A DNA stretch of 64,000 nt from Microbacterium pygmaeum (GCF_900100885.1 NZ_LT629692.1:3038001-3102000), one strand, 5' to 3'. Positions 26,475-35,723 are shown, counted from the stretch's first letter. Notes: a model not told the origin generated them from the sequence alone. Numbers and translations: made by a program.

Positions 26475-26993
26475 CTAACCGGCGCGGGGGGCCTCGTCGG
26501 CATCAGCCTCGTCGGTGTCCTCGTCGTCGGCGTCAGCCTCGTCGGTGCCCTCGTCGTCGGCGTCGGCCTCATCGAGGTCGCGGGGCTTCACGTACGGGTC
26601 GGCGTCCCCGGCGTACTGCGCCGATGCCGCCAGGCCCGCGACGGCCTCATCGCGCTCGCGCGCTTCGCGAAGAAGCGCCGCGATGTGATCGGCGTTCTCC
26701 GGGATGGCGTCCAGGAAGAACTCCAGCGTCGGGGTGAGCCGGGTGTTGAGGTTCTTGCCGACCTCACTGCGCAGCATGCCGGTCGCCGACTTGAGGGCGG
26801 CGGCGGTGTCGGCGCGAAGCGCCTCATCGCCCATGACCGTGTAGAACACCGACGCGTGCTGCAGATCGCCGGTCACCTTGACGTCGGTGATCGTCACGAA
26901 GCCGAGCCGCGGGTCGCGCAGGCCCTTCTCGAGACGTTCCGCGAGGACGACGCGGATGCGATCCGCGACGCGGGCTTGCCGTTCGCCGGCCAT
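26475..26993 (-). CDS. rbfA: 30S ribosome-binding factor A
   Basis: Binds the 30S subunit late in assembly. 172 residues: the KH-like RbfA domain covers 1-125 (RVADRIRVVLAERLEKGLRDPRLGFVTITDV start, LRSEVGK, PTLEFFLD). The C-terminal 40 residues are an acidic tail of ten-residue repeats (DEADADDEGT type), encoded by a 30-base tandem repeat around 26500-26575. The ATG has GGGAGAG upstream. Follows infB by about 60 bases in the nusA-ylxR-infB-rbfA operon; truB, the usual next gene, is displaced by mutY. Confidence 0.93.
   Translation of the reverse strand: MAGERQARVADRIRVVLAERLEKGLRDPRLGFVTITDVKVTGDLQHASVFYTVMGDEALRADTAAALKSATGMLRSEVGKNLNTRLTPTLEFFLDAIPENADHIAALLREARERDEAVAGLAASAQYAGDADPYVKPRDLDEADADDEGTDEADADDEDTDEADADEAPRAG
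26500..26580. repeat. 30-base tandem repeat in rbfA
   Basis: About 2.7 copies of a 30-base unit encoding DEADADDExT in the RbfA tail. In-frame, so copy number could vary without frameshift. Confidence 0.7.
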
Positions 26994-27050
26994 GTTCTCT
27001 CCCTGGTGGTACTGGTGCGGGGGACGCCCGAAGGCGCCCCCCGCAGGTGA

Positions 27051-29852
27051 TCAGCCTCGAGGCTTCTCGACCATCTCGATGGTCTCGATCTCGTCGCCGA
27101 TCTGGATGTCGTTGAACTTGCCGAGGCCGATACCGGCTTCGTAGTCCGTGCGCACCTCGGTGACGTCGTCCTTGAACCGACGCAGCGACTCGATGGCCAG
27201 GCCGTCGGCGACCACGACGCCGTCGCGGATGACCCGCGCCTTGGCGTTTCGAGTGATCGTGCCCGAGCGGACGATGACACCGGCGATGTTGCCGAACTTC
27301 GAGGAGCGGAACACCTCGCGGATCTCGGCCACACCCGACTGCACCTCTTCGAACTCCGGCTTGAGCATGCCCTTGAGAGACTGCTCGACGTCGTCGATCG
27401 CGTTGTAGATGACCGAGTAGAACCGGGTGTCCACACCTTCGCGGGAGGCGCGCTCGCGCGCCTTCGTGTCGGGGCGGACGTTGAAGCCGATGATGATCGC
27501 GTTGTCGATCGTCGCCAGGTTCACGTCGGACTCGGTGATCGCACCGACACCGCGGTGGATGATCCGCAGCTGCACCGAATCGTCGACCTCGATCTTGAGG
27601 AGCGACTCCTCCAGCGCCTCGACGGCACCGGACACGTCGCCCTTGATGATGAGGTTGAGGGATTCGACCTTGCCCTCTTCGAGCGCACGGGTGAAGTCCT
27701 CGAGCGAGATGCGCTTGCGGGCCTTGGCCAGCTGCGCGTTGCGCTCCGCCGCTTCACGCTTCTCGGCGATCTGACGGGCGAGACGGTCCTCCTCGGTGAC
27801 GATGAAGGTGTCACCGGCACGCGGCACCGAGTTGAGTCCCTGCACCTGGACGGGACGCGACGGGTAGGCCTCGAGCACGGCGTCGCCGTTCTCGTCCGCC
27901 ATCGCACGGACACGGCCGTACGCCGTTCCGGCGACGATCGCATCTCCGACCCGGAGCGTTCCGGACTGGATGAGCACGGTGGCCACCGATCCGCGGCCCT
28001 TGTCGAGCTTGGCCTCGATCGCGACACCACGGGCAGCCTTGTTCGGGTTGGCCGTGAGGTCCAGGCCCGCGTCGGCGGTCAGCAGGACGGCATCCAGCAG
28101 CTCCTGGATGTTCGTGCCGGCACGAGCCGACACGTCCACGAACTGGACGTCTCCGCCGTACTCCTCGGCGACCAGACCGTATTCGGTCAGCTGCTGACGG
28201 ACCTTGGCCGGGTTGGCGTCGGGCTTGTCGACCTTGTTCACCGCGACCACGATCGGCACACCGGCCGCCTGGGCGTGGTTGAGCGCCTCCACCGTCTGCG
28301 GCATGATGCCGTCGTCGGCGGCGACCACCAGGATCGCGATGTCGGTCACCTGCGCACCGCGAGCACGCATGGCGGTGAACGCCTCGTGACCCGGGGTGTC
28401 GATGAAGGTGATCGCGCGCTCGATGCCCTCGTGCTCGGTCCAGACCTGGTACGCACCGATGTGCTGCGTGATACCGCCGGCTTCGCCTGCGACCACGTTG
28501 GTCTGGCGGATGGCATCCAGCAGTCGGGTCTTACCGTGGTCGACGTGGCCCATGACGGTCACGACCGGCGGACGGATCTCGAGGTCTTCCTCGTTCTCGT
28601 TCTCCAGTTCCGCGCCGAGGTCGAGACCGAAGCCCTCCAGGAGCTCCTTGTCCTCGTCCTCGGGCGAGACCATCTGGATCTTGTAGCCGAGCTCGGCGCC
28701 CAGCACCTCGAAGGTGGCCTCGTCCAGCGACTCGGTCGCTGTGGCCATCTCGCCCAGGTTGAACAGGATGGTCACGAGCGTTCCGGGCTGCACGGTGTAG
28801 CCGGTCAGCGTCTCGATCTTGTCGGCGAAGTCCGAGATCGACGCGCCGCGGCGCATGCGGATGATCTCGCCGTTTCCGCGCGAGACGTTGACGCCACCGA
28901 CGACCGGCGCATCCCTCATCTCGAACTCTTGACGCTTCGCCCGACGCGACTTGCGCTGCTTGGACTTGCCGCCGCCCTTGCCGAAGGCACCCGCGGTGCC
29001 GCCGCCCGGGCCACGGCCACGACCGCCGGCTCCACCAGGACGCGCGGCGAAGCCGCCACCGGGTGCACCGCCGGGAGCGCCACCGGGGCGCTGGAAGCCG
29101 CCACCTGCACCGCCCGGACGACCGGGACCGCCGGGACGCTGCTGGAACGGGGCGCCCGGCCGACCGGCGCCGCCGGGACGCCCCGGACCGCCGGGACGCG
29201 CACCGGGAGCACCCGGACGCGGCGCGCCGGGGCGCGGAGCCTGGGGACGGGGGATGTTGCCGGGAGTCGGGCTCGGGCGCTGACCCATGCCCTGCGCGCT
29301 GGCGAACGGGTTGTTGCCCGGGCGCGGGCCGGCGGGACGCTGTCCCATGCCCTGCGCGCTCGAGAACGGGTTGTTGCCTGGGCGCGGGCCGCCGGGCGCG
29401 GCCGGACGAGCCGCGGGAGCGGCATCAGCCGAAGGCGCGGCCGGGGCTGCGGGAGCCGGGGTGGACGATGCCGGAGCGGCCGGAGCCGTCGGTGCCGGGG
29501 TGGCGGGAGCGGATGCCGCGGGGGCGGGCGCCGCGGCCGGGGCCGGAGCCGGTGCCGCAGGGGTCGCGGACGGCGCACTCGGGCGCGGCGCGCCCGGACG
29601 GGCGGCTCCGGGGCGTGCAGCACCGGCACGTGCCGGTGCCTTGGCGGCGGACGCCGCGGGAGCCGAAGCAGCCGCGGCCTTGCCTGCGCCATCCGCCTCG
29701 AGGGCGGCGCGCAGCTTCCGAGCCACCGGGGGCTCGATGGTCGATGAGGGGCTCTTGACGAATTCGCCGAGCTCCTTGAGCTTTGCAAGAGCGATCTTGC
29801 TGTCTACACCGAGTTCGGATGCGATCTCGTGTACGCGTGGTTTGGCAGCCAC
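27051..29852 (-). CDS. infB: Translation initiation factor IF-2
   Basis: GTPase that positions initiator tRNA on the ribosome. 933 residues: N-terminal IF2N domain (1-52), a long Ala/Pro then Gly/Pro/Arg-rich segment (53-300), a second IF2N domain (about 335-400), G domain with GHVDHGKT (435-442), DTPGHEAF and NKVD, and the beta-barrel and C-terminal domains. The low-complexity part contains a 20-residue tandem duplication (PRPGNNPFxSAQGMGQRP at about 155-192). Start is GTG with AGGAG four bases away. Central gene of the nusA operon. Confidence 0.96.
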   Translation of the reverse strand: MAAKPRVHEIASELGVDSKIALAKLKELGEFVKSPSSTIEPPVARKLRAALEADGAGKAAAASAPAASAAKAPARAGAARPGAARPGAPRPSAPSATPAAPAPAPAAAPAPAASAPATPAPTAPAAPASSTPAPAAPAAPSADAAPAARPAAPGGPRPGNNPFSSAQGMGQRPAGPRPGNNPFASAQGMGQRPSPTPGNIPRPQAPRPGAPRPGAPGARPGGPGRPGGAGRPGAPFQQRPGGPGRPGGAGGGFQRPGGAPGGAPGGGFAARPGGAGGRGRGPGGGTAGAFGKGGGKSKQRKSRRAKRQEFEMRDAPVVGGVNVSRGNGEIIRMRRGASISDFADKIETLTGYTVQPGTLVTILFNLGEMATATESLDEATFEVLGAELGYKIQMVSPEDEDKELLEGFGLDLGAELENENEEDLEIRPPVVTVMGHVDHGKTRLLDAIRQTNVVAGEAGGITQHIGAYQVWTEHEGIERAITFIDTPGHEAFTAMRARGAQVTDIAILVVAADDGIMPQTVEALNHAQAAGVPIVVAVNKVDKPDANPAKVRQQLTEYGLVAEEYGGDVQFVDVSARAGTNIQELLDAVLLTADAGLDLTANPNKAARGVAIEAKLDKGRGSVATVLIQSGTLRVGDAIVAGTAYGRVRAMADENGDAVLEAYPSRPVQVQGLNSVPRAGDTFIVTEEDRLARQIAEKREAAERNAQLAKARKRISLEDFTRALEEGKVESLNLIIKGDVSGAVEALEESLLKIEVDDSVQLRIIHRGVGAITESDVNLATIDNAIIIGFNVRPDTKARERASREGVDTRFYSVIYNAIDDVEQSLKGMLKPEFEEVQSGVAEIREVFRSSKFGNIAGVIVRSGTITRNAKARVIRDGVVVADGLAIESLRRFKDDVTEVRTDYEAGIGLGKFNDIQIGDEIETIEMVEKPRG

Positions 29853-29910
29853 AATTCTCCTGTCTGGGTTGGTCTACCCAGGCAGGGCAGACCTCAGTCG
29901 CGGACGGGTC

Positions 29911-30249
29911 TCATTTCGAGCCGTTCACTTTGTTTCCATAGCCGTTCAGCCGTTTCTCGAAGGTCTGCGTATCCAGAGGACCTGACACACGCAATGCCCG
30001 CACGAAAGCGCGACGCCGGAGTGCGGCATCCACGCATGCATGCGTCTCGTGCACCCACGCGCCCCGTCCCGGCATCGAAGCCCGCTCGTCTGCGACGAGC
30101 GAAGATCCGACGGCCACCACTCGCAGGAGTGAGGACCGGGGGGCACGCGTGCGGCATCCGACACACGTTCGTACAGGAACGATCTTACACCTCCGCGCTG
30201 GGTGTCCGCCTGCGGTGCGGTGTCCTGCGGACTCAGCCCTCGAGGACAC
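29911..30249 (-). CDS. ylxR: YlxR/DUF448 family RNA-binding protein
   Basis: Small basic protein of the nusA-infB operon, with a role in RNA binding or transcription of translation genes in other bacteria. The core is RTCVGCRTRAPRSSLLRVVA, then PGRGAWVHETHAC and RRRAFVRALRV. The core has no ATG, GTG or TTG just before it. The only ordinary in-frame codon is the GTG at 30249, which lies 17 bases inside the end of nusA and has no Shine-Dalgarno. That start adds about 25 residues of Arg/His-rich leader; a non-standard start near the core is an alternative. The product identity is firm, the start is not. Confidence 0.8.
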   Translation of the reverse strand: MSSRAESAGHRTAGGHPARRCKIVPVRTCVGCRTRAPRSSLLRVVAVGSSLVADERASMPGRGAWVHETHACVDAALRRRAFVRALRVSGPLDTQTFEKRLNGYGNKVNGSK

Positions 30250-31219
30250 TGTCCGGCTGGATGTCGATCTTCGCGCCGGTCAGCTTCGCCGCCAGTCGGG
30301 CGTTCTGCCCCTCTTTGCCGATCGCCAGCGACAACTGGTAGTCGGGCACCAGCGCGCGGACGGCCTTGATGGACGCGTCCAGGATGAAGCTCGAGGTCAC
30401 CTTGGCGGGCGACAGCGCGTTCGCGACGAACCTGGCCAGCTCCGGGTCGTAGTCAACGATGTCGATCTTCTCGCCGCTGAGCTCCTCGGTGACCGCGCGG
30501 ACGCGCCGGCCGAGTTCGCCGATGCAGGCGCCCTTCGCGTTGATCGTCGGGTCGTTGGCCTTCACCGCGATCTTCGTGCGGTGACCGGCCTCGCGGGCGA
30601 GGGAGACGATCTCGACGAGTCCGGACTGGATCTCGGGGACCTCGAGCGCGAACAGCTTCCGTACCAGGCCCGGGTGGGTGCGCGAGACGGTGATCTGCGG
30701 ACCCTTCGTGCCCTTGGAGACCGAGGTCACGTAGACCCGCAGACGCGAGCCGTGGGGGTAGCTCTCCCCGGCCACCTGCTCCTCCGGCGGAAGGATGGCC
30801 TCGACCGAGCCGAGGTCGACGTGGACCATGCGCGGGTTGGGACCCTGTTGCACGACGCCGGCGACGATGTCGCCCTCTTTCCCGCGGAACTCCCCCAGCA
30901 CGGCGTCGTCGGCGATGTCGCGCAGGCGCTGGCTGATGACCTGTTTGGCGGCGAAGGCCGCGATGCGGCCGAAGTCGTCGGGAGTCGTCTCCTCCTCGCC
31001 GATGATCGCGCCTTCGTCATCGCGCATCGGGAGGAAGATCGCCACGTGACCGGTCTTGCGATCCAGGTGAGCGCGAGCGCCCTCGGGCAGCTCGCCGGTC
31101 GCGGTGGTGTGCTTGGCGTAGGCGGTCAGAATCGCCTGCTCGATGATCCGCACGAGTTCGTCGAAGGGGATCTCCTTCTCGCGCTCGATCGTGCGCAGCA
31201 GTGACAGATCGATGTCCAC
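30233..31219 (-). CDS. nusA: Transcription termination/antitermination factor NusA
   Basis: RNA polymerase-associated factor for pausing, termination and antitermination. 328 residues: N-terminal RNAP-binding domain (1-125), S1 domain (about 130-200, RVYVTSVSKG), then KH1 and KH2 (NAKGACIGELGRRVRAV, LSLAIGKEGQNARLAAKLTG). No C-terminal acidic repeats, which is the usual actinobacterial length. Start GTG at 31219 follows AGGGAGA. It begins the operon; the rimP gene normally in front is missing and DUF1206 is divergent instead. Confidence 0.95.
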   Translation of the reverse strand: MDIDLSLLRTIEREKEIPFDELVRIIEQAILTAYAKHTTATGELPEGARAHLDRKTGHVAIFLPMRDDEGAIIGEEETTPDDFGRIAAFAAKQVISQRLRDIADDAVLGEFRGKEGDIVAGVVQQGPNPRMVHVDLGSVEAILPPEEQVAGESYPHGSRLRVYVTSVSKGTKGPQITVSRTHPGLVRKLFALEVPEIQSGLVEIVSLAREAGHRTKIAVKANDPTINAKGACIGELGRRVRAVTEELSGEKIDIVDYDPELARFVANALSPAKVTSSFILDASIKAVRALVPDYQLSLAIGKEGQNARLAAKLTGAKIDIQPDSVLEG

Positions 31220-31373
31220 TGTGTTCTCCCTATTCAGATGTGTCGCCGGCGCGTCCCGCGCAGGCATCCTTCCAAGGTACCGGATGCCGCTTCCGCAGAT
31301 GCTGGGAACTGCTGCGCCCCGGGCGGGCGTCAAGACCGTTCCGCGCGTCGAGAGGCGGCCCTAGGCTCTGTCC

Positions 31374-32216
31374 GTGTCCAGTGACGTCAAGAAGGTCGCC
31401 CGGAAGGCCGAGTCGAGCACGCCGTTGCGGGCGGTGGCCCGCGCCGGCTACGCCGCGAACGGCCTCGTGCACATCCTCATCGGTGTGATCACGCTGGTGC
31501 TCGCGTTCGGCGGCGACGGGGAGAGCGACCAGGCCGGGGCGCTCAATGCCATCGCGGCTGCGCCGTTCGGGTTCGTGCTGCTCTGGGTGCTCGCCATCGC
31601 ACTGTGGGCGCTGGGCCTCTGGCACCTCTTCGAAGGCGTCCTGGTCAGCGCCCCGGCTTCGACGTCGTCGGACGGCACCGTGGAGACGGCCAAGCGGCAG
31701 GGATCCAAGTGGGGCAGGCGCATATCGGAGTGGGGTCAGGCGGTCGTCTTCGTCGCGCTGGGCCTGATCGCAGCGGTCGTCGCCCTCGGCGCGCGTGTGG
31801 ACAGCGAGCAGTCGACCGAGGATGTCAGCCGCGGCGTCCTGTCGATTCCCGGCGGGCCGATCGTGCTGGGCCTGATCGGGCTCGGCGTCGGCATCGGCGG
31901 CGTGTCCTTCATCGTGATGGGGTTCCTGCGCAGCTTCGAGAAGAAGATGTCCATCCCGGCCGGGGGCATCGGCCCGGCCGTCAAGACGCTCGGCATCGTC
32001 GGCTTCATCGCGAAGGGCATCGCGCTGGTGATCGTGGGCATCCTGCTGCTGGTCGCCTCCGTCAAGGTCGATCCCGCCGCGGCCGGCGGTCTGGACGGGG
32101 CGATGACCGCACTGCTGGCCCTCCCGTACGGTCCGTGGCTGGCCGGGGCTGTGGGTGTCGGGCTCATCGCCTACGGCGTGTTCTGCTTCTTCCGTGCGCG
32201 GTTCGCCCGGCTCTGA
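31374..32216 (+). CDS. DUF1206 membrane protein
   Basis: 280-residue inner-membrane protein made of three repeats of the DUF1206 two-helix unit. Each repeat carries a similar entry sequence (ARAGYAANGLVHILIGV near 22, WGQAVVFVALGLIAAVVALG near 118, VGFIAKGIALVIVGILLL near 206), giving six helices. Function unknown. GTG start is six bases after TAGGCT with no Shine-Dalgarno, so leaderless. Divergent from nusA, occupying the place where rimP commonly lies. Confidence 0.82.
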   Translation: MSSDVKKVARKAESSTPLRAVARAGYAANGLVHILIGVITLVLAFGGDGESDQAGALNAIAAAPFGFVLLWVLAIALWALGLWHLFEGVLVSAPASTSSDGTVETAKRQGSKWGRRISEWGQAVVFVALGLIAAVVALGARVDSEQSTEDVSRGVLSIPGGPIVLGLIGLGVGIGGVSFIVMGFLRSFEKKMSIPAGGIGPAVKTLGIVGFIAKGIALVIVGILLLVASVKVDPAAAGGLDGAMTALLALPYGPWLAGAVGVGLIAYGVFCFFRARFARL

Positions 32217-32298
32217 GCAGGCCTCGGATCCGCTAAGCCGCAGCATCCGCCCTGTCAATGCCCTGGTGCGCCCGCATCGCGGCGAGCAGGCTCGGGTC

Positions 32299-32820
32299 AT
32301 GACTGAAACCACCCCCGAAGAAGTGACCGGCACCGAGGCGATCGCGCGCGTGAAGGAGCTCGTCGAAGACATCGACTTCACGATGATGACCACCCAGGAC
32401 GCGGCCGGGAACCTCGTCAGCCGCCCGATGAGCACGCGCCAGATGGACGACGACGGCGACATCTGGTTCTTCACGCTGGAAGACACCAAGAAGGTCGCCG
32501 AAGCGCAGGCCGACCCCGACCACGACGTGGGTCTGTCCTACCTCGACGCCAAGGGATACCGCTTCGTCTCGATCGCCGGCCGCGGCAGCGTTGTGCGGGA
32601 CGAGGCGAAGATGAAGGAGCTCTACACGACCGATCTCGACATCTGGTTCGAGGACGGCTTGGACACACCCGGCGTCGTCCTGTTGAAGGTCACGCCGAAG
32701 GTGTGCGAGTTCTGGGAGCCGCGGCACGGCAAGATCGTCGCCGCCGCAGGCATGCTCAAGGCGCTCATCACCAAGGACACGCCCGACGACATGATGCGCC
32801 ACGGCCGCGTGTCCTGCTGA
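32299..32820 (+). CDS. Pyridoxamine 5'-phosphate oxidase-family stress protein
   Basis: 173-residue split-barrel flavin-binding protein like general stress protein 26. VSRPMSTRQMDDDGDIWFFT contains the usual flavin-contacting strand pair; FVSIAGRGSVV and FWEP near the end match the family. True pyridoxamine oxidase activity is unlikely for this subgroup; F420 or FMN-dependent reduction is possible. ATG is six bases after CAGGCT (leaderless). Convergent with proS, nine bases apart. Confidence 0.82.
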   Translation: MTETTPEEVTGTEAIARVKELVEDIDFTMMTTQDAAGNLVSRPMSTRQMDDDGDIWFFTLEDTKKVAEAQADPDHDVGLSYLDAKGYRFVSIAGRGSVVRDEAKMKELYTTDLDIWFEDGLDTPGVVLLKVTPKVCEFWEPRHGKIVAAAGMLKALITKDTPDDMMRHGRVSC

Positions 32821-32829
32821 GGGCTCCGC

Positions 32830-34599
32830 TCAGCGCGCGGTCAACTGCGCGAGCGCGTCGGCGATCGGAACCGTCTCCCGGTCGCCGGTACGGCGGTCCC
32901 ACAGCTCTACCTGTCCGTCCACAGCACCGCGGCCCACGATGACGATCTTCGGGACTCCGATGATCTCCGCATCGCCGAACTTGACGCCCGGCGAGACCTT
33001 GGGCCGATCGTCGTAGAGCACGTCGACACCGGCCGCCTCGAGATCAGCCGCCAGCTTCTCGGCGACCTCGAACACGGTGGCGTCCTTACCGGCAGCCACC
33101 ACGTGCACGTCGAACGGCGCGACGGAGGGGGGCCACATGAGACCCTTCGCGTCGTTGTTCAGCTCCGCGATGATCGCCAGGATCCGGGTCACGCCGATGC
33201 CGTACGAGCCCATCGTCACGGTGACGAGCTTGCCGTTCTCGTCGAGGACCTTCAGTCCCAGCGTCTCGGCGAAGAAGCGCCCGAGCTGGAAGACGTGCCC
33301 GATCTCCATGCCGCGGGCGAGCTCGACAGGCCCCGAGCCGTCCGGAGCGGGGTCGCCTGCGCGCACGTTTGCGACCTCGACGTAGCCGTCGGTCGAGAAG
33401 TCACGACCGGCGACGAGCGAGTGCACGTGCTTCTGATCGATGTTCGCGCCGGTGATCCACGACGTGCCGTCGACGACGCGAGGATCCAGCAGGAAGCGGA
33501 TGCCGGTGGCCGACTCCTCCCCGAGGATCGCGCCGGTCTCCGACCAGGGGCCGATGTAGCCCTTGACCAGCAGTGGGTTGCGCTCGAAGTCCTCGGCGGT
33601 CGCCGCCTCCACGGCAGCGGGCGCAAAGGCGACCTCGGCGCGCTTGTCGTCGATGTCGCGGTCACCGGGGATGCCGACGATGACCAGCTCACGCGTGCCG
33701 TCGACGTGGGTGAGCGCGAGCACGACGTTCTTCAGCGTGTGCGCAGCAGTCCACTCGCCGTCGGCGGGAGCATCGAGCGAAGCGTTCGCGTGATCGACGA
33801 GTGTGGCGATCGTCGGCGTGTTCGGTGAGTCGAAGACCACGGGTGCAGGGAGTCCATCGAACGGGATCGCGTCGGGCACGACGGTCGTGAAGGCCTCGAC
33901 GTTCGCGGCGAAGCCGCCGGATGAGCGCACGAAGGTGTCTTCGCCGATCGGCGTCGGGTGCAGGAACTCCTCGCTGCGCGCCCCGCCCATGAGACCGTTG
34001 TCGGCGGCGACGATGACGTATTCGAGACCGAGCCGCGTGAAGATGCGCTCGTACGCGTCGCGCTGCGCCTGATATGAGGCATCCAGCCCCTCATCCGTGG
34101 AGTCGAACGAGTACGCGTCCTTCATCGTGAACTCGCGGCCGCGCAGCAGCCCCGCTCGCGGGCGGGCTTCGTCGCGGTACTTGTCCTGGATCTGATAGAT
34201 CGCCAGCGGCAGATCTTTGTACGACGAGTAGAGATCCTTCACGAGGAGCGTGAAGAGCTCCTCGTGCGTCGGCGCGAGCAGGTAGTCGGCGTCCTTCCGG
34301 TCCTTCAGGCGGAAGATGCCGTTGCCATAGGTCTCCCAGCGGCCGGATTGCTCATACGGGTCGCGGGGCACCAGCGCGGGGAAGTGCACCTCGTACGCCC
34401 CGGCGCCTGCCATCTCTTCGCGGATGATCGCCTCGATCTTCGCCTTCACCCGCAGACCCAGCGGCAGCCACGCGAAGATCCCCGGTGCCTGGCGGCGGAT
34501 GTAACCGGCGCGGACGAGCCACCGATGCGACGCGACCTCGGCATCAGCCGGGTCTTCGCGAAGGGTGCGGAGGAAGAACGTAGAGAGACGTGTGACCAC
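32830..34599 (-). CDS. proS: Prolyl-tRNA synthetase (bacterial type)
   Basis: Charges tRNA-Pro. 589 residues: class II motif 1 (LGLRVKAKIEAIIREEM), motif 2 (IQDKYRDEARPRAGLLRGREFTMKDAYSF), the long insertion editing domain (about 230-410), motif 3 (GSYGIGVTRI) and an anticodon-binding domain (KIVIVGRGAVDG). Start is GTG at 34599, eight bases after TAAGCT. The TAA of that box is the stop codon of the PNPOx remnant upstream. Confidence 0.95.
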   Translation of the reverse strand: MVTRLSTFFLRTLREDPADAEVASHRWLVRAGYIRRQAPGIFAWLPLGLRVKAKIEAIIREEMAGAGAYEVHFPALVPRDPYEQSGRWETYGNGIFRLKDRKDADYLLAPTHEELFTLLVKDLYSSYKDLPLAIYQIQDKYRDEARPRAGLLRGREFTMKDAYSFDSTDEGLDASYQAQRDAYERIFTRLGLEYVIVAADNGLMGGARSEEFLHPTPIGEDTFVRSSGGFAANVEAFTTVVPDAIPFDGLPAPVVFDSPNTPTIATLVDHANASLDAPADGEWTAAHTLKNVVLALTHVDGTRELVIVGIPGDRDIDDKRAEVAFAPAAVEAATAEDFERNPLLVKGYIGPWSETGAILGEESATGIRFLLDPRVVDGTSWITGANIDQKHVHSLVAGRDFSTDGYVEVANVRAGDPAPDGSGPVELARGMEIGHVFQLGRFFAETLGLKVLDENGKLVTVTMGSYGIGVTRILAIIAELNNDAKGLMWPPSVAPFDVHVVAAGKDATVFEVAEKLAADLEAAGVDVLYDDRPKVSPGVKFGDAEIIGVPKIVIVGRGAVDGQVELWDRRTGDRETVPIADALAQLTAR

Positions 34600-34610
34600 G
34601 AGGATCAAGC

Positions 34611-35043
34611 TTACGGATGCCGCGGCCCGGCCGTCGCCAGAGCTGGCAGCCAGTCGATCGATGCCGAGTTCTTCTGCGCCCGGTATCGATCGAGCCCGTC
34701 CGCACCCTTCTCCTGCGCCCACGGCCGCATGATGTCGCGGTCGGCGACGAACTCCATCACAGGGACGCCCCAGCCGCAGGCGTCGGCGACGCGGTCCACA
34801 TCCACCACGATCACCGCTCTGGCGCCGAGGTGGCCCGGATGCTCGGCGGCGACGCGCTCGAACAGCTCGTCGCCCTGCATGAGCACCCGGCCCGAGCCGT
34901 GCAGCCGCACGATGCGCGGCCGCGCATCGAACGAGCAGAACATCAGGCACACCCGACCGTTCTCGGTGAGGTGCGCGATGGTCTCCACGCCGCTGCCGGT
35001 GAGATAGAGCCACGCCACGGTGTGCTCGTCCAGGATGCTGAGC
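34611..35043 (-). pseudogene. 5'-truncated PNPOx-family remnant
   Basis: An open frame of about 143 codons matches the C-terminal three-quarters of the pyridoxamine-phosphate-oxidase-like family (LDEHTVAWLYLTGSGVETIAHLTENGRVCLMFCSFDARPRIVRLHGSGRVL). About 40 N-terminal residues, usually holding a QPVFFVAT-like strand, are missing. The DNA where they should be is the start region of the divergent pcp gene, and no start with a ribosome site or -10 box is placed for it. I read it as a truncated gene; a shortened working protein from an internal GTG cannot be excluded. Confidence 0.6.
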
Positions 35044-35075
35044 CCCCTCCGAGGATACGCACGTAGCCTGGGCCG

Positions 35076-35714
35076 GTGACCAGAGCACTCCTGACCGGAT
35101 TCGAACCGTTCGGCACGGACGCGGTGAACCCTTCTGGCCTGGCCGTACGGCGGGTTGCCGCGAGGTGGCGCGGCCCGGGCGAGCTGATCACCGCCGTGCT
35201 TCCGGTCACGTTCGCGGACGCCCCTGCAGCCCTGCGCTCCCTCCTCGAGGAGCATCAGCCCGATCTCGTGATCGCGACCGGTCTGGCCGGCGACCGCTCC
35301 GCGGTCACACCCGAGCGCGTCGCCGTGAACCTCGTCGACGCGCGGATCCCCGACAACGCGGACCGGCGGCCGATCGACGAGCCGGTGCTGCGCGGCGGCC
35401 CGGCGGCCTACTTCTCGACCCTGCCGGTGAAGGCGATCGCGCGGGACATCCGCACGGCCGGCATCCCCGCCGAGCTGTCGCATTCGGCGGGGAGCTTCGT
35501 GTGCAACCAGGTCTTCTACGCGGCGATGGCCGCGACCGCCGCGACGCCGGAGGTGCGCGCCGGATTCGTGCACGTGCCGTGGTCGAGCGAGCACGCGCCC
35601 GGCGGCGCGCCGTCCCTTCCTCTGGATGCGATCGTCATGGCGATCGAGATCGCGCTGCTCACCAGCATCCGCTCGACGCACCATGCGCGGATCGCGGGCG
35701 GAACGATCTCCTGA
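35076..35714 (+). CDS. pcp: Pyrrolidone-carboxylate peptidase
   Basis: Cytosolic cysteine peptidase (C15) removing N-terminal pyroglutamate. 212 residues with catalytic E80 (TPERVAVNL), C143 (GSFVCN) and H166 (GFVHVPW); LLTGFEPFG opens the protein. GTG start is six bases after TAGCCT, leaderless. Convergent with the ACC deaminase gene, nine bases between stops. Confidence 0.93.
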   Translation: MTRALLTGFEPFGTDAVNPSGLAVRRVAARWRGPGELITAVLPVTFADAPAALRSLLEEHQPDLVIATGLAGDRSAVTPERVAVNLVDARIPDNADRRPIDEPVLRGGPAAYFSTLPVKAIARDIRTAGIPAELSHSAGSFVCNQVFYAAMAATAATPEVRAGFVHVPWSSEHAPGGAPSLPLDAIVMAIEIALLTSIRSTHHARIAGGTIS

Positions 35715-35723
35715 CGGCGCGGG

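Noticed and set aside
27555..29747. 730-codon plus-strand frame
   Set aside because: Antisense to infB; low-complexity shadow.
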